Below, piece by piece: positions 12,701-22,666 of a stretch of 64,000 nt of DNA (the first letter of the stretch is position 1; each line of letters starts with the position of its first letter). The stretch lies in contig NC_091664.1 of the NCBI RefSeq assembly GCF_042453785.1, forward strand, positions 5,134,501 to 5,198,500. The letters are read 5' to 3'. Under the pieces are notes generated by a model that did no database searches, was not told the DNA's origin, and saw only the letters and a list, made by a program, of their open reading frames with translations. This DNA comes from Malus domestica (Eukaryota > Streptophyta > Magnoliopsida > Rosales > Rosaceae). The translations under genes and the position numbers were made by a program.

Positions 12701-13030
12701 TTTTCCCATGATCACATACACTGACATACATAAGAAATCGGAAAAAAAGTTGGAAAATTGTGTGAATATATACGATTCATACCTAAAAATTTGAATTCAA
12801 AGGCCAAAAATTTGTGAGAAATTGACCTTGAAAGAAGGGGCGAGGTTGCCAAGGGGGTCGAGGGGTTGCGAGAGGTGAAGGTCTCGAGCACAGAAAAGGG
12901 ACCAAAGGGATTCATCGGAGGCGGAAGCTCTGAGTTTGGTGCTGACGCATGCTGCTTTCGCTGAGTCTTCCGCTCCTAACTTGCTGAGGATTATGTGCAG
13001 CGCAAGATCACCCACTGCCTCCAAATTCAT
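6787..13030 (-). CDS. SKIP16: F-box protein SKIP16-like (F-box, SMI1/KNR4, ApaG)
   Basis: There are five exons, read from high to low: 12827-13030, 10922-11644, 10087-10305, 7976-8082 and 6787-6865. They join to 1332 nt, or 443 residues; Arabidopsis SKIP16 is of similar length (about 436 from memory). Residues 1 to about 50 form an F-box (GDLALHIILSKLGAEDSAKAA...SLWSLFC). A SMI1/KNR4 (SUKH) region follows from about residue 100 (LPLPTRILYRFHNGQ). Exons 3-5 encode an ApaG/DUF525 fold (FSYSIRM, RRHWIIRSND, GEAVIGQ...GSFTFVPG). F-box proteins recruit substrates to SCF ubiquitin ligases through an ASK/SKP1 partner; the substrate is unknown. All introns are GT-AG and the third splice pair keeps phase 0. 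The start is the first ATG before the F-box, 76 bp below a TATA box. Confidence 0.93.
7460..7612. mobile_element. Possible short MITE in SKIP16 intron 4
   Basis: GGGGCTTATTTGGGAGC at the left pairs imperfectly with the complement of CAGTCTCAAACATGCCC at the right. The interior mentions AAAAGC and AAGCACTTTTGG blocks typical of Harbinger-like MITEs in this window. Weak evidence. Confidence 0.35.
8732..8920 (+). mobile_element. 5'-truncated copy of the 16-kb Harbinger-like MITE
   Basis: The run TTCTCCCTCTC...ATCTTTTTAGATCTC...AATTGCAAACCAATCAAG...GAAAATTGTTTT...AAACAGCCCC matches the right third of the element at 15990-16532 in the same order. The left inverted repeat is absent. It lies in SKIP16 intron 3, abutting the element that begins at 8959. 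Confidence 0.65.
8959..9791. mobile_element. Mutator-like non-autonomous element, ~830 bp
   Basis: The ends are ~55-bp imperfect inverted repeats. The left end carries AAATGCT, TCAAAAAGCGAGTC and GAACTCTCC; the complement of the right end carries AAATGCT, TCAAAAGTGAGTC and AGACTCTCC. A TTTATAAA flank occurs on each side (8950-8957 and 9792-9799), consistent with the 8-9 bp target duplication of Mutator-like elements. The interior includes a short ATG frame at 9210 with a CCATCACCG repeat (MADVPSPPSPPSP), which could be a captured gene fragment but is unrecognised. It sits in SKIP16 intron 3. Confidence 0.65.
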
Positions 13031-13105
13031 CTCTCAGATTCAGCTCTTACTCTCGCTTTCTCTTTCAGCCTTTCAGGTGCCTTCTACCGCGATGGCCCGG
13101 ACGCG

Positions 13106-13113
13106 TTTATATA
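13106..13113 (-). promoter_or_regulatory. TATA box of SKIP16
   Basis: TATATAAA on the minus strand, in a GC-richer setting, about 76 bp upstream of the SKIP16 start codon. Confidence 0.6.
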
Positions 13114-13149
13114 CGCTGCCTAAACTCACCGTCGAATGTTCTACAGCGA

Positions 13150-13303
13150 TATAGAGAAAAGAGGCACACATACATTTTACTTTTCAGACATCTCTTCATA
13201 ATTTCTATCGGTTGATCTTCTTCAATTCAATTCATCCGATTCAAAAGTCAAAAATTAAAAAGGTATATGAAAAGTAAAATAAGTGCGTGGATATCACACC
13301 CTA
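13150..13303. mobile_element. ~155-bp MITE, family M1 copy 1
   Basis: The left block GGCACACATACATTTTACTTTTC pairs with the right block GAAAAGTAAAATAAGTGCGTGGATATCACACC. The centre has a CAATTCAATTCATCCGATTC block. The same architecture and central motif recur at 38643-38784 and 50759-50913. This copy sits just upstream of the SKIP16 TATA box. Confidence 0.55.
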
Positions 13304-13314
13304 GAAAAAATTGG

Positions 13315-13460
13315 GGCAATAGTATTAATAATATTATTACACTTAGATATGAAGGTTTTAGGTTCGAATCTAATGGATGGTAAATTTAATACCAAATTAG
13401 GTTGTTCATTATGTGACTTAACCGAACTTCATTTCTTCTTAGTGTAAAAATATCAATGTA
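13315..13460 (+). mobile_element. SINE-like fragment with B-box-like motif
   Basis: GGTTTTAGGTTCGAATCTAA resembles a tRNA-derived Pol III B box. It is followed by a body (ACCAAATTAGG...ATGTGACTTAACCGAAC) of the kind seen in plant SINEs. No clear A box or tail is seen. Confidence 0.35.
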
Positions 13461-14600
13461 TTCAAGGAAAAAAAAAAGAAGTTCTGGGTTGACTTATAAA
13501 TACATGAGTATTTGTAAGAGATTTATAAAAAATAGTAAAATACTTATGAATTTTCATTTCAGGAACTAAAATTCTAATTGAGTTAAGATTTAAGAAATAT
13601 CGCCCCAATTATCCCAACATATGATGTCCTTCCAAAAAATTTTATGTGTTTCCCCTCAAAAAAAAAAAATTATGTGCTAGAGTATATGCTATTCTACGAT
13701 TTTAACCTTTTAATGTTTGACTTTTTAAATTATTAATCTTGATTTCTATGTATTTTTAATGAATAAACTATTCAGAGCATTTGATACTTAAACCGTCATA
13801 AAGAAGTCTCATGTCCTAACTTCTAAGTAAAGCACCATCAAATTTTAAAAGTATCATGTTCTGAGTATTAATGGTAGCAAGTCACTTAGTTATACCGTTT
13901 AGTAATATTTTCATTCATTTATAAATCGAAAATTTTTAATTTTGAATTTTGTGAATGATTTGATACTAATTTACTCTTCCATTTTTTTTTTTGTAAATAC
14001 CATTGTATGGAAAGAAACTACAACCATCTCTAATACCAAGGTAGTAAATTCCAGCTGTGTGGCTCACTAAAATACATTTTGGTACGCTCTTCTTCTTTTT
14101 TTCAATTCGAACACCCTGGTATTATACCAATTAATATTATGATTTAATGATATTTTTTTTCTTCTTATAAACGAAAAATCTCATATTTAACTCACATAGA
14201 TGACGAGTTCAATACAAATGTATTTCTCCACCATGTAATTATATGGCGGTAAATACCACCAATTGGTCATGACAATCACTACTGTTACATTACTTCTTGG
14301 ATGAATTTGATTTAACCTTATTCTGCATGCCAATTTTTTGAAACTCTTCAATTAGGTGAAGCTAGAATTTTGTGGCTCCAAAACCTAGAGCCAAGTTAAG
14401 ACAATAGGTCCCAATATTTCAACAAATAAAAGAAAGTCTCAATTTCAATCGACAATATGATCTTATTATGTCATTATGTTGACCTTAAAAAATATCAAGC
14501 CTACGTGGTGTGCAGGCCGAGTAACTAATAAGCTAACTATGTCATTCAATTATGTGTGGGGCATGCTAACTCGTTAGCCGAACTCAGCCGGGGAGTAGAA
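13461..14600. other. Gene-free AT-rich stretch
   Basis: I see no coding exon here. It has short A/T runs and fragments such as TTTATAAATCGAAAAT that recur loosely near 14160 and 15600, suggesting old repeat debris. Confidence 0.5.
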
Positions 14601-15572
14601 TGTGTTGATATCGCGTTAGACGCGCTGCTGACTTCTCAATATTGTGGCTGCAGCCGAGGAAGGAACACATTTCGACCTTTGGGTTCTAAAGCTTGAAGAC
14701 AAGGCTGCTAGTTCTACGAAGTTCACAAATCGTCGGCGCCAGGTTCGGTCACAGTGATTATATTCGTGAAAATATAAGCACACCAAACTATATGGACACA
14801 AGTACTCAAAAGAGATATACGTCTTGATTGTAAATGTGGTTCGAGCGTCGGAATGTCGAACTCTAAAAAATACTTGTGAATATCCAATCATAAAACAAAA
14901 CTCGGCTTTCAATGTGCCGAGCCTAGTAACTTGTAACACCTCACTTTGCCGAGAAGGCTAATGAGATGACCTCTACCAACAGGGATCCGAAAATCCTTGT
15001 CGACCGAGTCTTGGATAAATAACCAATCGGCCTCAAAGCAATGCTATTTATCTAAACTGAAGGTGCTCCTCGATCAACTAATTCTACGACTCCAGTGCTG
15101 TTTATCCAAACTAAAGATATGTTAGTGGGAAGAAAAAGGGAGATGAGAAAATCTCAGGGTTGTAGAGAAATTTTGCGCATGGCAATTTGAGTATTGAATT
15201 GGAGATGCCTTGAATGATGCACTTCATTCTCTATTTATAGTAGTGAATCCCCTCATGGCCGAACTAGAAATGGACTAGGACTATAACTCCTAAACCCAAT
15301 CCGATCAGGTTTCGCCCAATCCTAATTCCTATAGGACTTTGAACTAAGCTTCTTAACAAACCAGATTCATCCTCTAATTCTCAGCATCCTTAGCCTTAAG
15401 AATCTTTGTTGCACTAGGATTCAACCAACTCACCCTTATCCAAACCAAACCTCTTTGTAATAGGATTCAGCCGACCTTAACTGGACGGCCCATAACACGA
15501 TTCTAGATGAATGCCACCGGGCCGAGAATGATTCTAAGCTCGGCCCAAAATAATATTTTGGGCCCAAACACA
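14601..15572 (-). mobile_element. Probable solo LTR, ~970 bp, minus strand
   Basis: Read on the minus strand it starts TGTGTTTGGGCCCAAAAT and ends GATATCAACACA, a TG...CA boundary. A minus-strand CTATAAATAG TATA box lies at 15231-15240, followed by an LTR-like transcript start region. There is no gag or pol beside it, hence a solo LTR. The immediate 5-bp flanks (TAGAA and TCCGT) do not match, though TAGAA recurs 7 bp further right at 15580-15584. GC content is higher than the surroundings. Confidence 0.65.
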
Positions 15573-15989
15573 TCCGTACTAGAATTTAGTAGTATTCATC
15601 TTATTTATAAATTGAAAGTCTTATGTTCTGACTCTTATGTGCAAAGGTTTATCATTGAAACGTGATCTAGTTTCTTCTTTTGTGAAAACAGGATTTCGTT
15701 CCAATTATTTTTTTAATAGTAAATTCTTTCAAGTATTACCAGCTTTTGCTCTTGACAAGCAAACTGCAGCTGAAGCAACATTCCACCAGTTGCTTAAAGA
15801 TAGTTGTCTTCTTGTTATTAACAGCTTTTGCTTCTCTCAGCCCATTTTTGCTTATTTCAGAACCAAAACTGAGAGGTTAGAGTTTGAGAGTGATTTGTTT
15901 AAGCTAAGGAACTCAACTGTTAGATTTCAAGCTTAGTGTATCTGTAAGCTACTTTATTATTGAGCTATCATTCGATTTTCAATTGTTTA

Positions 15990-16532
15990 GGGTCTGTTTG
16001 GTACTTTACTTGGATTCAATTTTTTAAACTCAAAAACAATTTTCAAGTTTTAACCTTTAAAAACTTGTTTGATAAGATTATTTTCAAAAACTGAACTCAA
16101 AACTTTTTAAACTTAAACTCACTCATTTCTTTTCTCTCACTCTTCCCCTCTCACTCCAAATCTCTCTTTTTTTTCTTCTTTCTCTCTCCTCTTTTTTTTT
16201 TTTTACCGTTTTCGTCTCTCCTCCAATCCGCTATCTTAATTCTCTCGGTTCTTTCTCTCACTCCTCTTCCTCTCTATCTCGTCTGATCATCTCTCTTCTT
16301 TCTTTTTCCTTCAATCATCTCTTACTTTCTTTCCTCCTCTCTTCTCTTTCTCCCTCTCATGTAACCCCATCTTTTTAGATCTCTTCGTCTAGTTTAATTC
16401 GTAAGATTTAAAAATTTTAAATTGCAAACCAATCAAGTTTTTGAGTTTTAAAGAAAATTGTTTTTAAGAAATGTTCTTAAGAAATGTTTTGAGAAATGTT
16501 TAAAATTTTCAAATAAGATACCAAACAGGCCC
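15990..16532. mobile_element. Harbinger-like MITE, ~543 bp, TTA target duplication
   Basis: The left end GGGTCTGTTTGGTACTTTACTTGG and the right end (complement GGGCCTGTTTGGTATCTTATTTG) are about 24-bp terminal inverted repeats. TTA is duplicated at 15987-15989 and 16533-16535. The inside is a pyrimidine-rich CTCTCTTT tract. A truncated relative is at 8732-8920. Confidence 0.75.
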
Positions 16533-16535
16533 TTA

Positions 16536-18028
16536 GATTACTTATTGAACTTTGTAGCTCACTCTTTTTCCCTTCCCTTTCAAATCAGCTTGGGTGAGAA
16601 GTTGACATGTTATTTGAAGATTTTCCTTCTTTTTGGAAGACCTTAGATAGCTGTTTCGACAACACTGTGTACACTAATGTTTTGTACCTTTGTTATGAAT
16701 TTTGGAAGATTTGTATTTCATTTTGAGGTCTATTGTAAGAAATGGTAATGAATTGTTTATGTTCAGTTTTGGAGACTCGGAAGTAGTTACCTTTTGCTTT
16801 ACAAGTAACGTGAAGTGTCGCCTGCTCAAATTTAGCTTGGACCGAATACCGGACGTGACATATGCACCATTTAACCAGTCATAAGTCGTTAGAATATTTT
16901 CTTTTAATCTTTATTTTACACACAGCGATAACTAAACTGCAAAAAAAAAAAAGGGTTCGAATTTGGGTGCATAAGAGGTGGCACATCTGCTATAGTCAAT
17001 GTCCCCCTTAAAAGCCAAAACGAGAGAGAGAGGGAGATATACAACAAGCGCTCAATTAAAAGAGATACGAAGGTTGATGCTAACAATCTGAGAAGCTACA
17101 CTCTAGGAAAAGAAAAACAAAAAAAACTAGGGCAACATCATTGTATTTGTATGTGCTTCAAAAACTGAAACAACAAATTAACAAAATAGGCGTGTCGACC
17201 TTTCGAAACAAAAGCCAAACGTACTTTTAAGCATGTACAAAACATCTCCTGGTTTTCGAGTTCCTCGGAAGGACCCTTTTCTCTTTTCACGATTGCAAAA
17301 CGAACGTCCATAACGCGAAAATCCGTTCTACTCCGAACACCTTGTAAACACGAACCTACAAGTCCGAATAGACAGCGAAACGCTGGTTCAAACCCTGAAA
17401 TAAACGCGTAAAGATAAACGGTCCTTGAGTATGTAAATGACAAAAACATCTACTATTTGGTTCCTAATTTCGTATTAGTTGCTGTGATTAGTGGTCGAAC
17501 CAACTCGTATATCAAGTAATGAGACATTTATTTAACAGATTAGCGAACCCAACGGAAGATAATGATGCTCATCAGTATGGAAGCAAAACATTTGAATTTG
17601 CTTGACCGTTCAGGGAAATCATATCTACTTCTACTCAAGTTTTGTTCACAAGATAGACAGGGCAAAGTCGTTTCATTCAAAATTCGGATTCGAATCTCCT
17701 CGGCCTCTCTGACATCTACCAGAAAACAAAAAATTAACTTGACGACGCTCATCGGAAATGAAAAGAATAGACGAGACTGGATGGCCATGCCGACGGGAGT
17801 AAATGTTTCGGTTGGAAACTGCTGCAGGAAAACATAAAGTTTGGGGACATTTGTGCTTTTAGGAACGCTACAAAATCGCAAATGTTGATCGCACTGAGAA
17901 GCTTGTGAGGTTCGAGAGAGAGTAATCCAAGCCACCATAGTACAAAGAATTGGTGACTACTTTACAGCCTACATGAATTACACGACACAAAAAGCGCTAA
18001 CGTATGACATAAAAAGGTTGAATGCGCA
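16536..18028. other. No gene recognised; possible transcript remnants
   Basis: Frames of 60-130 codons occur on both strands (for example minus 17540-17938) but none matches a family I know, and none has convincing splice partners. A sequence at 16600-16880 looks like 3'-UTR-like unique DNA. I support no gene here. Confidence 0.4.
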
Positions 18029-18037
18029 GACGGGAAG

Positions 18038-18224
18038 GGAGGTGGATTGTCTGCCCTCCCATTTCCATACTCTTCCAATCCCCTCATGTTTTGTGTGGTC
18101 ACGGTTAAACCACGTCAACATTTTATATTCCTATTACTTTAATGTTGACGTAGCTTAACCGTGACCACACAAACAGAAGGGGATGAGAAGAGTATGGAAA
18201 TGGGAGGGCAGACAATCCACCTCC
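18038..18224. mobile_element. Foldback (long-TIR) Mutator-type MITE, 187 bp, perfect 9-bp TSD
   Basis: The two ~80-bp arms are nearly perfect inverted repeats: GGAGGTGGATTGTCTGCCCT at the left and its complement at the right. They continue through CCCATTTCCATACTCTTCC and GTGTGGTCACGGTTAA to AATGTTGACGT. A ~25-bp loop separates them. GACGGGAAG is duplicated exactly at 18029-18037 and 18225-18233. A 9-bp duplication is typical of Mutator-superfamily insertion. Confidence 0.88.
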
Positions 18225-18702
18225 GACGGGAAGATCCCTCAGCAAACCAAAAAGGAACCAAATTGTTCAATCTTCGTGGGACGGAAAGTATGAACTCAAA
18301 AATGCCAGAAACAATATGATTTTCGACAATTCGCGCTAGGTGAACTTCAAATAGAAATCGATACATAAACAGGCAGTGACATCCAGAATGAACACTTTTC
18401 TATCTGTTTCTTATGCATATCGTCGAATTACTAAAGAAACCATAAATCCTCGATTCCCTACCTCGCTTGCAGGTTAGTCTACAAAGGTTCAGCTACCAAT
18501 CAAATGTTTGCACCAACGGAGAATATTTGATGTTCAACACTGTCGGTACACTATCATCTATTATTTTCACTCAAACCAAAATCAAAACAAACAAGGAAAA
18601 ACGAAAATATGTGTGATCTCCGAGATACTGGGTAAAACGAACACAACTGATTCGCATATTTGATATAACATGTTTTTTGGTAGTGTTAAAACATTTATCT
18701 GT

Positions 18703-18929
18703 GCAAAGAAGGCCTACTGACGCTCCAGTTCGAAGATGTGACTACGGGACAAAGGTTTCAGGGCCGAAGGGGTAAAGGAAGACATAGGAAAACTTTGGAA
18801 GAGACCCTAAGAAAAGACCTAAAAGTACTTGGATCTAACGGATAACATGACACAGAACCAAGCGCAATGACGTTCTAGGATTCATATAGCCGACTCCACT
18901 TAGAGGGAAAAGGCTTTGTCGTTGTTGTT
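18703..18929 (+). mobile_element. 5'-truncated RTE-type LINE fragment with 18-bp TSD
   Basis: The plus strand still codes a basic RRGKGRHRKTLEETLRKDL stretch, typical of the C-terminal end of plant RTE-like LINE reverse transcriptases. It ends in a GTTGTTGTT tail instead of poly(A), as RTE elements often do. The 18-bp sequence GTTAAAACATTTATCTGT is exactly duplicated at 18685-18702 and 18930-18947. The insert is only 227 bp and the frame is broken, so it is a dead-on-arrival copy. Confidence 0.88.
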
Positions 18930-18949
18930 GTTAAAACATTTATCTGTTT

Positions 18950-20442
18950 TGTTTCTTATTACCTACCACTTAAAATCTTTTCTAGAGAACCAGAGAGAGT
19001 TTTTTCATAGGTTCCTATACATGCCAAAATTAGCACCAACAATGGGAGAGGTAAACTTAGGTTCAACCAAATTAACAAGACACAGCATAGAATCGAATCA
19101 GATGGATGGGAGCTGAAAGCTCGGCCTAGTACCGTTTCAAGAACACGGCAATTATCTTTTTCCCTGAATTTACGAGGCCATCAAATTATCACAAGGGAAA
19201 CCAAAAGGATTCAGAGTTCATAGAACCAGCTGAACTTCAACCTGTCACAGGAGGCAAGTCTTAAGATGAACCTCTAACTTTCCACGGGTGACTATTATGC
19301 GTTTTTCTTTACTGCACTAACCTATTCTCAACTTTTTCATCATGAAATAGCTTTTAACATGAACCTATTGGGCCAATTTTGTATCCTTATAATTCGGTTT
19401 GTTAAGTTTACTTGTTTACAGAGTTTGGACACTTGTTACATGTTTGAAACCTCTCACAAACGCAAATCCGTAAAAAGGAGAGACTAAACAATTTTGGAAG
19501 CCAAACAAATCTCTATCCAAAATTACATACTAGCCTTTATGTCCTGCCGTTTTAGGATGTAAATTATACCAAGTCATTTGTTTGAGAGGACACTATCATC
19601 TAAAATAGCAGATAGCTGACCATACTGACGCCTATATCGAACGGAAATTGATAAGGGGAACGACCTGAATGCCATTTAAAAGTTTACCATGTTATGTTAG
19701 CAGGAGAATATGCAACTCTAAGGAGATATTCATCAACCAAGAATTGCATTTGTTACTAAAATATCTGAACAACTCTTACAGAACATAATTACATACGATA
19801 GTTACAATTTGACAGGGTTGAAAAGGACACCCTAAGGTCAGATAATAGTCGGACAAGACCATTGCCTCGATATGACAGAAGAAAGTAAGCTATAAAGAAT
19901 GAGTTTAACCTACAGATATAAAATTAACGCCAACTGCATGGTAGAAGCATACTGATGGGGAAAAGGGAAGATAAAATACTCCAATACAGTGTTCTTTTTC
20001 ATAAAATTACAAACTGCTATAACTGAAAAACATGCCATCTGATATGAAGAACAATGCACTCAAACGGGAAGACAACAAACTACTGAGATGATTACCGCAA
20101 AAGAACAGCAGTTTCAAACAGAAAAATAAAATAAAAAGATGCAGATAAAGTATTAAAAATACACGGGAATAATACAAAAAGTACAAGAAAATTGTCAATA
20201 TATATCAACAAGTGTAACATACACTACTAACACAACTGACTGGACCAAATATGCAAACATGTATTCTTAAAGAGAAAAAAACTAAGGAAAACATGTACTA
20301 AAAAAGATCTAGAAATGACAATGGCAGCGGCACCAAAATAGGAGGAAGAAAATACTTTCCCTTAGGAAACACATTTGAGTACTAGACCAGCAAAACTGTC
20401 CAAACTTACATGGAAACCATGAATATATATATATATATATAT
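18950..20442. other. Gene-free stretch between LINE fragment and MITE
   Basis: I see no coding exon on either strand, only short stop-riddled frames. An (AT)10-type microsatellite occupies about 20423-20442. Confidence 0.5.
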
Positions 20443-20795
20443 GGTCAGGATCAGGGAACACACATGTTGACACACTTTCTAGGGCCCACTAACTTTTTTC
20501 AACGATCCGAACCATCTATCTTTTAGGTCTTACTTCAAAGATCATGTCTACCAAAATCTGAAACCATATGACCGTTGGATTAAATGGTAGTCATTTTAGT
20601 GTTTCTTTGCTGGACTGTATTCGTTCATTTTCTTCACTACAAATGAATGTCTTAATGGTTTTGGATTTGTCTAATTTTTTGCAAGGATGATCTATGAATG
20701 ATGATTTGAAAAATAGACAATTCGAATCATTGAAAAAAAATTATGGAGTGAGCCCTACGAAAGTTTGTCAAAAAAGTGTCCCCAAATCCTGACCC
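20443..20795 (-). mobile_element. ~353-bp MITE, family M2 copy 1
   Basis: The ends GGTCAGGATCAGGGAACAC and (complement of right end) GGTCAGGATTTGGGGACAC form 19-bp inverted repeats. The element lies between two TA-microsatellite tracts, suggesting insertion into a TA repeat. The inside blocks AAAAATTAGACAAATC, CCATTAAGACA and TTAATCCAACGGTCATATG, read on the minus strand, recur on the plus strand at about 44030-44433. Confidence 0.75.
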
Positions 20796-21628
20796 TATAT
20801 GTATATATATATATTTTGGGTAAAGAGAAAACATGAATCTATTAAACACGAAAAATCTTGATATAAAAAGTCTATCCTTAACTGGATACAACAATTCAAT
20901 CTTACAACCCACCACAAACAGAACTCCTGTGCTATGAAACATAGTTATTATCTGCTTTGCACGCTTGCGATCAAACAATCCAGTTTACAAGAAACCATTC
21001 TTTGCTCATGATTGCAACAGATAGCTAAATATTATAATTCCATTGATTATATTAGTCCAATGGAAAAGCTCCAAAGTCAATTTCAAGGTGCCAAAGCTGC
21101 ATAACTCTCCCTAAACTTTGCTGACACCAATACCCAGAGAGAAGCCCAAAAAAGGAGCCACTCTCCAGCTCTTCAGCCCTCACATCCTCAAATATCTGTA
21201 TATTCTATGAAAACAATCCTAGTAATAGACACCACTGAAAAACATCTTCCCCACCAAAATCGCCACAATATCTATATAAATAAAGAAAAATATCTAGACA
21301 TACATGAACATTCTCGAGCCAACTACAATATTGAAAACGTTGCCGATGAAACCAGAACCATGATCAACAAACAAATCACTGAATACAAATATGCCTGCAG
21401 CAAGCCTATCCAACCAGAAATGTCACACCATAAAAAGTTCTGCAATTCTACTTCCTAGGAAAGCTGTGATAAAACCTAAGGATTTAATTACACAAAAATA
21501 CCACCACATCAGTTACACCATATGAAAAGAAAAGAAAGCAAGCAAATAGATTTTCCAACTAAAAGCATTTTCAAAATGCATGTTTCTCTAGAAAAACACA
21601 TTCATTCAAAAGCACAAGTCACTAACAC

Positions 21629-22224
21629 CAGTGGCGGAGCTAGACAACTTTGGTAGCAGGGGCCATATAAGGGGCATAAAAAATACTATCTAGACAAGAG
21701 AAAATCATTATTCTCAAACCATATCACACAAGTAAGACAATTCAAGGTTAAAATCATATACCTAATGAAATATACAAGACAAGAAAAATCAAAACTACGT
21801 GATTGAAGAATGTAACACAAAAAATTGATGTGGTAAATTTTTTTTCTGGATGAAATATATTGTAGTTGAAGTTTGCATGTTGATATCTTATGTCAGATAA
21901 GCATATTGATAACAAATTACACATTAACATGTGTATATATAATTATATATATATATATATATTATTAAAAAAAATTATTTTCGGCAGAGGGGTGATAAAA
22001 ACAAAGGTTATATTATAATACTATTTGGTGTTATTAAAAATTAAAAAATACCTATTTGGTGTAAAACATTTGGGAAGAGAACCTAGACAGTTATAGCTTA
22101 ATTTGGAGGGGCCACGTTGCAGGATTTAGTTGAAAGGCTTCATATGATTATACCTTCTATTGAAACATTTACAAAAATTGTAGGGGCCATGGCCAATGTT
22201 GGTCTCTTGCATGCTCCGCCGCTG
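21629..22224. mobile_element. Non-autonomous hAT-like element, ~596 bp
   Basis: The left end CAGTGGCGGAGC and the complement of the right end, CAGCGGCGGAGC, form 12-bp inverted repeats with one mismatch. The flanks ACTAACAC (21621-21628) and ACTGACAT (22225-22232) match at six of eight bases, consistent with an aged 8-bp hAT target duplication. GGGGCCAT occurs subterminally at both ends. There is no transposase frame. Confidence 0.72.
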
Positions 22225-22666
22225 ACTGACATAAACAAATAACTGAACGTGGATGCCTATACAGCCAGGAACTACACTATAGTTCGATATCCAGAAGAAT
22301 GATTCGCTAAATCTATCCCGTGAAGTAAGAGAAAACAAATACTAGCACACAAGTTTCACCATATGCAAAGAAAAGAAACAAACACATGAATTGACCGACT
22401 AATACTTCCAAAAGATGTGTTTTTCTCTAGGAGCACACTGATTCAAAGAAAAGTCATACGCAAACAAGTCACTGGACATAGAGCAAGCCTATCCGGTAAA
22501 AAATAGACACATCACATATTGTTCAATCGCCCAAGGAAATATGTGCTAAACCTATGGCATTAATTAATATAAAACACATACTAGCACATAAAATTTAATC
22601 ATATGCAAAGAAAAAAAACTAACCATAAGCCAGAGACAGAAAAATACCTATACGGGGATATAATTA

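Noticed and set aside
14616..14939. 107-codon minus-strand frame
   Set aside because: It lies wholly inside the probable solo LTR.
15637..15936. 99-codon plus-strand frame (ALDKQTAAEATFHQLLKDS...)
   Set aside because: It looks less random than most, but I know no matching family, no flanking exon fits, and it starts in repeat debris beside the solo LTR.
16950..16975. GGTTCGAAT motif as a tRNA or Pol III promoter
   Set aside because: No A box, no cloverleaf arms and no terminator at the right spacing.
17540..17938. 132-codon minus-strand frame
   Set aside because: No recognisable domain, with an overlapping frame of similar length on the other strand.
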